NCBI GenBank assembly: GCA_030592105.1 | Contig: JAUVKE010000020.1 | Coordinates: 1 to 15,912, forward strand | Direction of reading: 5' to 3' | Origin: Desulfobacteraceae bacterium | GTDB taxonomy: Bacteria > Desulfobacterota > Desulfobacteria > Desulfobacterales > BuS5 | Length of the DNA: 15,912 nucleotides | Shown here: positions 7,730 to 13,967 of the stretch, piece by piece | Numbering within the stretch: position 1 is the first letter of the stretch | Layout of the letters: every line of letters starts with the position of its first letter | Notes under the pieces: generated by a model | The model's input: the letters and a program-made list of their open reading frames with translations, nothing else | Told to the model about the DNA's origin: nothing | Database searches by the model: none | Program-made: the position numbers and the translations under genes

Positions 7730-8581
7730 ATGAGAAATACTAACCGTATAATTTTGACTATGGCATTTTTTCTTATTTTATTTAATTCATCAATCCTAAA
7801 ATCTGAAGAGAATAATAGCATGAAACCTAAAAATCCCGTATATATAATCAAAACATCATCCGGTGATATTGTTGTGGAATTATTTGCTGATTCCGCTCCG
7901 GAAACAGTGGCCAATTTCATAGGACTCTCCGAAGGAACAAAAGAGTTTACCGATTCAACAACAAATAAAAAAATTAAAAAACCATTTTATAACGACCTGA
8001 TATTTCACAGAATAATTAAGGATTTTATGATTCAGGGAGGATGTCCCCTGGGCAATGGAACAGGGGGGCCAGGATATACTTTTCAAGATGAAATCGATGC
8101 CTCAGGACTTGGGCTGGATAAAATGCAGGCAATTGATCCTGAAAAAGGGGTTCACCCATATCTTATGGTCAAAAACGAAGATGATTATCGCCGAAATATT
8201 ATTGCACCCCTGTTTCAAAAGCTCAACATCACTTCCCAGGAAGAACTGGACAAAAAAAAAGACGATATAAGCAAAGCCTTACAGGCCATGACAGTACAAG
8301 ATGTGATGGAAAACATGGGTTATGTGTACAGCAAAAAAGGCTCTTCCCATCCACCCTCACGAGGCTGCCTTGCAATGGCCAATGCAGGACCAGGGACAAA
8401 TGGATCACAATTTTTTATAAACCTCGTGGATACTGACTGGCTCATTGGAAAACATACTGTATTTGGAAAGGTCATACAGGGAATGGATGTAGTGGATAAA
8501 CTGGGCCTGATTGAAGTCAACTCTGCAAGCAAACCTGTTAAAGATGTGAAAATAATATCAATAATCAGGAAGCCTGAATAA
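7730..8581 (+). CDS. Exported cyclophilin-type peptidyl-prolyl cis-trans isomerase with large insertion
   Basis: A 283-aa protein, longer than the usual ~165-190-aa bacterial cyclophilins. Residues 1-25 form a signal sequence or anchor (basic RNTNR, hydrophobic 8-19). The cleavage site is not obvious, so it could stay membrane-bound. The cyclophilin fold starts near residue 37 (VYIIKTSSGDIVVELF). Catalytic features: FHRIIKDFMIQGG (92-104, Arg94), GSQFFI (225-230), Trp237, and KHTVFGKV (241-248, His242). An extra block of roughly 85 residues (about 123-210, charged and mostly helical-looking) interrupts the fold between DEID and RGCLAMANAGPG. The role is proline isomerisation during folding of envelope proteins (inferred from the signal). 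AGGA 9 nt before the ATG is the ribosome site. Transcribed alone. Confidence 0.9.
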   Translation: MRNTNRIILTMAFFLILFNSSILKSEENNSMKPKNPVYIIKTSSGDIVVELFADSAPETVANFIGLSEGTKEFTDSTTNKKIKKPFYNDLIFHRIIKDFMIQGGCPLGNGTGGPGYTFQDEIDASGLGLDKMQAIDPEKGVHPYLMVKNEDDYRRNIIAPLFQKLNITSQEELDKKKDDISKALQAMTVQDVMENMGYVYSKKGSSHPPSRGCLAMANAGPGTNGSQFFINLVDTDWLIGKHTVFGKVIQGMDVVDKLGLIEVNSASKPVKDVKIISIIRKPE

Positions 8582-8587
8582 GCTAAC

Positions 8588-8600
8588 CCGGCATAGCCGG
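8588..8600. terminator. Short hairpin after cyclophilin gene
   Basis: CCGGC-ATA-GCCGG, a 5-bp GC stem, begins 7 nt after the cyclophilin stop. An A-run rather than a T-run follows on the plus strand, so it is at best a weak terminator. Confidence 0.35.
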
Positions 8601-8610
8601 AACCAAAAAA

Positions 8611-8684
8611 AATCATCACGAAAACACAAAAATCTGAATATTATTGTATTTCGTGTTTTCTATTTTTCGTGTTTTTGTGATTGT
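8611..8684. repeat. Imperfect inverted repeat between convergent genes
   Basis: ATCACGAAAACAC (8614-8626) pairs with GTGTTTTTGTGAT (8670-8682) with one G-T wobble. A further TTTCGTGTTTTC lies inside. The arms flank an AT-rich centre. It lies between the convergent cyclophilin and AlbA genes and may act as a terminator, or be part of the repeat cluster that continues to 8833. Confidence 0.5.
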
Positions 8685-8726
8685 CTTTTAAATTTTCTGC
8701 CAGAAAAAAACACGGATTTAAAAATT

Positions 8727-8833
8727 GTCACATAAATAATTATCCGATTTTAAAATTCGGTACAAGACCAGAGGGAGGAAGGCGTATTTAAATACGCAGA
8801 CGACCGATAACGGAGTGAAATTATTTATGTGAC
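8727..8833. mobile_element. 107-bp MITE-like element with 15-bp perfect inverted ends
   Basis: GTCACATAAATAATT (8727-8741) and its exact reverse complement (8819-8833) bound 107 bases. Inside are a near-palindrome CCGATTTTAAAATTCGG (8744-8760) and a perfect 16-bp palindrome GCGTATTTAAATACGC (8782-8797). The right half (about 8773-8828) is the inverted relative of the repeat at 2829-2884. There is no coding capacity. I see no clear target-site duplication. It ends 16 bases before the stop of the AlbA gene. Best read as a non-autonomous transposon-like repeat. Confidence 0.7.
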
Positions 8834-8849
8834 GGTCTATAACCGGACA

Positions 8850-10073
8850 CTACTGGCTTTTTTTATATAAAACTGTCTTTACATAATCTTCTGTAGCTTC
8901 GAAAACCGGATCTGGATTACTATTTTTTCTCATCTGTGGAATAACTTTGGTACGAATCCCCATTCCGCGGTGATCAACGTAACGATAATCCCTCATTATC
9001 TCCATGATAAGGGTATTTCGGGTAAAACGCTGACCAGCAATCATTTTTTCTATTGTCATCGAATTTTGCAGACTTCCCGGACTTATTATTTCAATTCTAT
9101 CCGAATAAATGCCTACTTCAATATCAACAAATCGTGTCCAGTCTCTGTGAACCATTGCATTGATTAAAATTTCTCTAATCGCTTCAAGGGGATAGATTAA
9201 GATACTTTCTCTTCTTAAATTTTCATCAATATCGTCAGGTTCAATCGTGATAAAAGGTTTTATTTGTTCAAGAAAAATTTCAACTAAACCTGTGTCAATA
9301 AGCTGTCTTCCGTTTTTGCTGTAATCCCACCTTCCAACCAGGGGAGCGTTCAATATTAAATCAAGCTCTGCTTTGTATTCTTTCTCTTTGCTGTTAAAAG
9401 CAAATACTCTTAAGCCTGCCTGTTTAAAAAATTGTCTTGGTTTTTTTCCAAAAATTACAAAACCTGCAATCGTGCATAATCCATTTGGCTCAACTAAAAA
9501 CCCTAAATTAAAAAGTCTTTTTTCCCATTCTTCATCAGATTCAGGAATTTCAGGATCATTGATAATATCAACCAAATAATTTTCCAGCCTGGCTTTATCC
9601 AGACACTTTGAGTTTGTTCCGGCAACAGGGAGTGTCTCTGTGTGAAGCATCCCACCAATTTCAAATAAACGCATCTGTTGTTCACGAGTAGCCAATTGTG
9701 AAGTAGAACCTACTCTTATGTAGATTTTTTCTTCACCCCTGTTTCTGACCACATAAGGCTTGGATATACCTTGGGGAAATGAAATAACCGCAACCCTTAC
9801 CCCTTTATCAATTGTGATGGTTTCATAATACGGCAAAATAACAGGGTGAATTTTATCTCTTATAACATTCATTACCCATTCTTCAGTATTCTCCCGCTGC
9901 ACCCCTGTTATGGAGCCATCATCTTCCACCCCTAGAAGAACTCGCCCCCCTTGAAAATTTACCATGGCAACAATCTCTTTTGCCAATTGCTCGGGTCTTA
10001 TGTCATCACGTTTGAACTCAACGCCGGAGTTTTCACGGTTTGCGATTATTTCTAACAATTCTGTTTTAAGCAT
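8850..10073 (-). CDS. Schlafen/AlbA-domain protein with C-terminal GHKL-type ATPase region
   Basis: With the start at 10073 the product is 407 aa. The N-terminal AlbA_2/Schlafen-like domain (about 12-125) shows SGVEFKRD (16-23), NFQGGRVLLGVEDDGSITG (39-57) and the RVGSTS...R end (120-130). The C-terminal half matches the ATPase-like module often attached to AlbA_2 (formerly called RecG-like): REILINAMVHRDW (300-312), DRIEIISPGSL (325-335) and DHRGMGIR (367-374). Such proteins are seen as regulators or nucleic-acid-binding components in conflict systems; the biochemical activity is uncertain. It lies 8 nt after the PHP-ATPase stop and is surely co-transcribed with it. An in-frame TTG at 10085 would overlap that stop, but the GAGGTG at 10078-10083 sits 4 nt before the ATG, so the ATG is preferred. 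No winged-helix tail follows, so it is shorter than many relatives. Confidence 0.85.
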   Translation of the reverse strand: MLKTELLEIIANRENSGVEFKRDDIRPEQLAKEIVAMVNFQGGRVLLGVEDDGSITGVQRENTEEWVMNVIRDKIHPVILPYYETITIDKGVRVAVISFPQGISKPYVVRNRGEEKIYIRVGSTSQLATREQQMRLFEIGGMLHTETLPVAGTNSKCLDKARLENYLVDIINDPEIPESDEEWEKRLFNLGFLVEPNGLCTIAGFVIFGKKPRQFFKQAGLRVFAFNSKEKEYKAELDLILNAPLVGRWDYSKNGRQLIDTGLVEIFLEQIKPFITIEPDDIDENLRRESILIYPLEAIREILINAMVHRDWTRFVDIEVGIYSDRIEIISPGSLQNSMTIEKMIAGQRFTRNTLIMEIMRDYRYVDHRGMGIRTKVIPQMRKNSNPDPVFEATEDYVKTVLYKKSQ

Positions 10074-10077
10074 AACG

Positions 10078-10083
10078 CACCTC
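10078..10083 (-). promoter_or_regulatory. Ribosome binding site overlapping upstream stop codon
   Basis: GAGGTG on the minus strand, 4 nt before the ATG at 10073, overlaps the TGA (10082-10084) of the PHP-ATPase gene. It selects the AlbA gene start and implies translational coupling within the cassette. Confidence 0.8.
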
Positions 10084-12751
10084 AATAACCATATTTATCT
10101 TTTCGCTGGTTAAAGGCGGTTTTTCCTCCTTCAAGAATATTCGCCGCTTTATCACGCACTTCTTTTACATCTATACCACCTTGTGCTTCGCTGGGCATAT
10201 GTGCCTGACCTTCTGAAGAATCAAAAATACCAATCCATTCTGCATCTCCAAATACCGGGATGTTGGCATTATGCGTTGCAAAAATAAATTGGCGATTAAT
10301 TTTAGCATTACGCAGTTCAGCAACAATCCGATCAGCTATAAAGGCATTGTCAAGATTATCTTCCGGTTGATCCATTATGAGCGGATCGTTGTTTTGAAGA
10401 AGCAAAAGATGCAAAATTGCAGTGCATTGCTGACCAGTTGAAAGTTTACCCAACATTCGGTAATTTTCCTGCCCCTCGTGGGAAATATTTAACTCAATAT
10501 TAATAATATCCGGAAGTTCAAGTTCCTCTAATTGTAATCTGTGGGAATTTGACAATTTTACCAATGCACCCGCTGTTGTCGGTGTTATTCCCCAGCCTGC
10601 TTCAGTTAAAGCATCACTGCCTTTTTCAATTAACTCGGCCAGTTTAACCGATGAAAAGTCTTCAACTCCATGTATCCATGACAGCCTCTTTTCCCCAACA
10701 TTATCCAAATTGCAATCAAGAAGAAAATCAATTACAGGTTTTCTGTCTGCTTCAGGTTTTAGTATAAGTTTTAATTTGCCTTTCAGCCTTTTGTTTAAAC
10801 TTTTCAAAGAGCGTTCAAATTGTGAAGAGCGCGTTGCTCTGAAAGATGATAATTCAGCCAGCAGGCTCTTGCGCAGTTTTTTAAGTTCATCAACAACAGC
10901 CTTCTGGGTTTCAGCAACTGTTTTCTTTAATTTTATTTTCTCAATATCCTTTAAAAGACGCTGAAATTCCACACCGATTTCCCTTCCGCTCTTACCCTCA
11001 CTGGATGGGAGTGCCTTAAAAGTTCTCTCCAGTTTTTCTTCCTCTTCATTTATTTTTGTATTTAATTCAACCAAAAAAGTATTTATAATAAATTTTGATG
11101 CGAAAAAAATCCGTTGCCACCGGGCTAAAATTGTTTCTGTATCTTTTTTCAGTTTATCAAGTTCATCCTTTGTTTTTTTTAATATTTCTGAATGTGGAAG
11201 ATTGTCCAGCGCTTTATTGCTAAGAAAAATTGTATCCGGCAACACATCACCAATGCTGGTAAATGCATCACCAAGATTTTTAATTTCTTCCTTTATAATC
11301 CTTTTCGCCATACCTTTTTCTGCTTCAAGTAAAGGAATTATTTCCAGCTTATTCTCAATTCCAAAAGATTTAAATTGACCAAGCTGTTCTTCTAATTTCG
11401 GCAGCCGATTGAGTTCATCCTCTGTTACTGCAACATTTTCTAAAGCTTTGCCCAGTTTTATTCTGTTTTCCCTTAAAGCTCTCAGAATTTCTTTTATTTT
11501 CAGTTTTTTATCACCATGGCTGGTTTCAAGAAAACGAGCAAGAAGTTTTCGTTGAGATTCTGCATCCTGGGCAATTTCATATATTTCATTTTGCCCGTAA
11601 AGCTCAATTTCAGGTAATAAATCCCATGGAGAAAAAACAGACATTTGCCCATGCTCATCTTTAACGCTGGCACTTTCTCCATAGCGCCTGGCAATTGTGA
11701 ATTGTTTTCCATTCATTTTGTAAGAACGAATTACAAGTTCAATATGTCCCCTTGATTTACCTATATTTTCCTTAATGATTTCTTTATGCTGTTTTAATGC
11801 ATTTTTCCCAATCGGTTCGATTTCAAGGGCATATCTGATACATTCAAGGAGAGTGGATTTTCCTGTTCCTCTTCCTCCAATTACAGAATTCAGATGCCTG
11901 GAGAAATCAATATGAACACCATCAAGGTATCCACCTGTAACAGATAGTGCTTTTATTCGGGAATAATATTTTTCAGCAACATCGCTATTAAGTCTTACCC
12001 TTGACTCCGGGTCCTGAAAAGCGAGCTTAAAAGCATCAAAGCCGGGCTTAGTCATTTTTATTAAACAGGAAGCTTTTGAGTCTTTAAGATTTTCCGGCTT
12101 TTCAACATCCCTGGCATTGATTATTGTTATTGCCTGTTCCCGTTTATATTCAATTTCTTTGTTAAGAAGTACTTTTCTATAAAAATCATTTTCAACATTT
12201 TTGAGTTCTTCAACTCTATTGGGAATCTGAGCTGCCTTGAGAAGTGGATTTTTCCATATATGATTAAGTCTTTTTTTCAAAAGACCGTTATTATGGGTGC
12301 AATGCGCAGCATAAATAAAACCTTTTAAATTTTCAATTTTAGAAAAAATTTGCTCTGCGCTTAGTCGTGTAGGCCGAATACCATTTTCAGGGTCAAGCAA
12401 TCCAAAATTTCCCAGATATCTGTTAAGCGCAGTTATTGTTGTTGTTTCAGAAAAAAGACATACAAAGTGAACCTTTTCACTTGAAGCAATTTCAAAACCA
12501 GGGAACACAATAATCCCATTTTGATTCATTAACCCACGAATCTTGTCCAGACCATCCACATTCCCATGGTCTGCAATACCAAGAATTTTGATATTTTCAT
12601 CCTTGCAAACCTGGAGCAACTCCTGATTGTACTCATCTTCAGTCAATTGATGGTTTAAACCCCGATAAGAAATATAGTTTGAAGGATTAACCTGTAAGGC
12701 ACATTTCCAAAACTGGGCTTTGGTGTATTTTTCAGGCACGCTTGCTTTCAT
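10082..12751 (-). CDS. PHP-domain SMC/ABC-like ATPase (TrlF-type), candidate defence protein
   Basis: An 889-aa protein with an N-terminal PHP phosphoesterase domain (about 15-250): IADHG (59-63), FEIASSEKVHF (86-96), AAHC (148-151). The first PHP motif, normally D-L-H-x-H-T, reads A-L-Q-V-N-P (18-23), so one metal-binding pair looks lost. Then comes an SMC/ABC-type ATPase: Walker A GGRGTGKST (292-300), a central coiled-coil-rich arm (about 410-650), ABC signature LSTGQQ (770-775), Walker B LIMDQPED (791-798, Asp794, Glu797) and H-loop FATHN (824-828, His827). The ATPase set is complete. The architecture matches what is annotated as TrlF-family AAA-like ATPases (name from memory). A nuclease-type effector gated by ATP is inferred, not shown. 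It is first gene of a two-gene unit with the AlbA protein. TGGAGG lies about 13 nt before the ATG, rather far. Confidence 0.87.
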   Translation of the reverse strand: MKASVPEKYTKAQFWKCALQVNPSNYISYRGLNHQLTEDEYNQELLQVCKDENIKILGIADHGNVDGLDKIRGLMNQNGIIVFPGFEIASSEKVHFVCLFSETTTITALNRYLGNFGLLDPENGIRPTRLSAEQIFSKIENLKGFIYAAHCTHNNGLLKKRLNHIWKNPLLKAAQIPNRVEELKNVENDFYRKVLLNKEIEYKREQAITIINARDVEKPENLKDSKASCLIKMTKPGFDAFKLAFQDPESRVRLNSDVAEKYYSRIKALSVTGGYLDGVHIDFSRHLNSVIGGRGTGKSTLLECIRYALEIEPIGKNALKQHKEIIKENIGKSRGHIELVIRSYKMNGKQFTIARRYGESASVKDEHGQMSVFSPWDLLPEIELYGQNEIYEIAQDAESQRKLLARFLETSHGDKKLKIKEILRALRENRIKLGKALENVAVTEDELNRLPKLEEQLGQFKSFGIENKLEIIPLLEAEKGMAKRIIKEEIKNLGDAFTSIGDVLPDTIFLSNKALDNLPHSEILKKTKDELDKLKKDTETILARWQRIFFASKFIINTFLVELNTKINEEEEKLERTFKALPSSEGKSGREIGVEFQRLLKDIEKIKLKKTVAETQKAVVDELKKLRKSLLAELSSFRATRSSQFERSLKSLNKRLKGKLKLILKPEADRKPVIDFLLDCNLDNVGEKRLSWIHGVEDFSSVKLAELIEKGSDALTEAGWGITPTTAGALVKLSNSHRLQLEELELPDIINIELNISHEGQENYRMLGKLSTGQQCTAILHLLLLQNNDPLIMDQPEDNLDNAFIADRIVAELRNAKINRQFIFATHNANIPVFGDAEWIGIFDSSEGQAHMPSEAQGGIDVKEVRDKAANILEGGKTAFNQRKDKYGY

Positions 12752-12789
12752 TTCTTTCGATTTTCCTCCACTTACTTTTCAATTTAAGG

Positions 12790-12903
12790 GATGCGGATTT
12801 TTTCGGACAGAAACTTGGGTACCAAGGTGTTGCGGAGATTGATTCGGGTTTTAATATTATCGTTGAAACTAAATTCCCGCCTGCGCGGAAATTCATAAAT
12901 TAA
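12790..12903 (+). pseudogene. Possible C-terminal remnant of an unidentified gene
   Basis: On the plus strand an open frame ends at a TAA (12901-12903) and encodes 37 protein-like residues from 12790, including DFFGQKLGYQGVAEIDSG and IIVETKFPPARKFIN. Upstream the frame runs into the 5' end of the opposite-strand PHP-ATPase gene and looks random. The residues read as a real protein end, but I do not recognise the family. The stop codon directly abuts the first base of the 12904-13006 element. It is either a fragment left by rearrangement or chance. Confidence 0.35.
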
Positions 12904-13006
12904 AGTTTACACGTAACTATTCAGCTATTATGTAAGCTTCAGGTATAATCTGATTAAACCTGAAGCATGCCTGTAATCAGCCCAGCTAAATAAATACGTG
13001 TAAACT
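12904..13006. mobile_element. 103-bp MITE-like element with 12-bp perfect inverted ends
   Basis: AGTTTACACGTA (12904-12915) and its exact reverse complement TACGTGTAAACT (12995-13006) bound 103 bases. Inside is a 9-bp stem, GCTTCAGGT (12936-12944) with ACCTGAAGC (12958-12966). GTAACTATTCAGC (12913-12925) and CAGGTATAATCTGA (12940-12953) recur at 5549-5597. No coding capacity. It lies 23 bases from the metF stop and next to the gene remnant. No target duplication is apparent. Confidence 0.65.
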
Positions 13007-13029
13007 AAAATCAAAGGATGCCGAAAAAG

Positions 13030-13914
13030 CTATAAAAGACCCTCATTTTTGAGCGTATCTAAAATAGTAATTACAGACTTGGAACGGTTCATTGTATAAA
13101 AATGAAGCCCATCCACACCATGCTTGAGCAAATCTCTGCATTGCTGTGTGGCAAGATCGATTCCAAATTGTACTATGGCCCCTTTATCATCTGAAGGTAT
13201 TTTTGCCAGCCCCTGGCTCACCCCATCAGGAATCGCTGTTCCGCAGACTTTTGCCAGCATTTCTGTCATTTTAGCAGTATAAATCGGCATAATGCCGGGT
13301 ATTATCGGCACAGTTATTCCGGCGGCTCTGCAACGATCCACATAGTCATAAAAAAACTGATTATCATAAAAATATTGTGCAACAATATACTCAGCTCCAT
13401 TTTCCTGTTTCAGCTTAAGATATTCAATATCCTTTTCCATGCTTTCCGCTTCAAGATGCCCCTCTGGATAACCAGCCGCACCTATACAAAAATCATACTT
13501 CTCACGGATAAAGGAAATCAGTTCTGAAGCATACTTTTTGGCATCAGGATTCGGTTTAAATTCTGCATCCCCCTGGGGTTCATCACCTCGTATGGCAAAA
13601 ATAGTCTCAATTCCAAGGGTTTTGAACTTGTCCAGAACAGAGGTTAAATCATCAGGCCCTAAACCAACACCGGCAATATATGCCACCACGTTGAATTTTT
13701 TTTCATTTTTAAGTTTTTCCACAAGCTGAAAAGAACCGTCACGGGTGGAGCCCCCTGCACCAAAAGTCACCGATACATAGTCAGGTTTGGCCTTTGCAAG
13801 ATTATCAAGAGCTTTATCAAGATTTAAAGCAGCCTTTTCAGTCTTTGCCCTGGAAAATTCAAAAGAGATTACAGGTTTTTCTTTTTTTTCTTTTAACAGA
13901 TCTATTACTCGCAT
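13030..13914 (-). CDS. metF: Methylenetetrahydrofolate reductase
   Basis: A 294-aa FAD enzyme that reduces 5,10-methylene-THF to 5-methyl-THF, feeding methionine synthesis or, in acetyl-CoA-pathway organisms, the methyl branch. TIM-barrel motifs in order: ISFEFSRAKTE (16-26; Glu19 matches the catalytic Glu28 of E. coli), YVSVTFGAGGSTR (46-58), AIRGDEPQGD (107-116; Asp111), IGAAGYPEGH (144-153), YIVAQYFYDNQFF (176-188), IIPGIMPI (204-211), LHFYTMN (270-276). The usual AHLTC strand after the STR motif is replaced by VAYIAGVG (77-84), a variant form. The length is normal for bacterial MetF. AAGGAG 6-7 nt before the ATG supports the start. It follows the GlpX-like gene by 53 bases, probably on one transcript. 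No methionine-related regulator site was seen. Confidence 0.95.
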   Translation of the reverse strand: MRVIDLLKEKKEKPVISFEFSRAKTEKAALNLDKALDNLAKAKPDYVSVTFGAGGSTRDGSFQLVEKLKNEKKFNVVAYIAGVGLGPDDLTSVLDKFKTLGIETIFAIRGDEPQGDAEFKPNPDAKKYASELISFIREKYDFCIGAAGYPEGHLEAESMEKDIEYLKLKQENGAEYIVAQYFYDNQFFYDYVDRCRAAGITVPIIPGIMPIYTAKMTEMLAKVCGTAIPDGVSQGLAKIPSDDKGAIVQFGIDLATQQCRDLLKHGVDGLHFYTMNRSKSVITILDTLKNEGLL

Positions 13915-13967
13915 ATTTTCTCCTTAATTCTTTAAAATCAGGATAACACTTATTGAGAAATTACAAA

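Noticed and set aside
7648..7920. Minus-strand 90-aa frame over the start of the cyclophilin gene
   Set aside because: It is antisense to the clear signal peptide and cyclophilin start, with no ribosome site or recognisable motif.
8614..8833. CRISPR array suspected from palindromic repeats
   Set aside because: There are no regularly spaced direct repeats of constant length; the repeats are inverted and of different families, and no cas genes are present.
10074..10085. TTG at 10085 as the start of the AlbA gene
   Set aside because: The ATG at 10073 has GAGGTG 4 nt upstream; the TTG would overlap the previous stop and has no ribosome site of its own.
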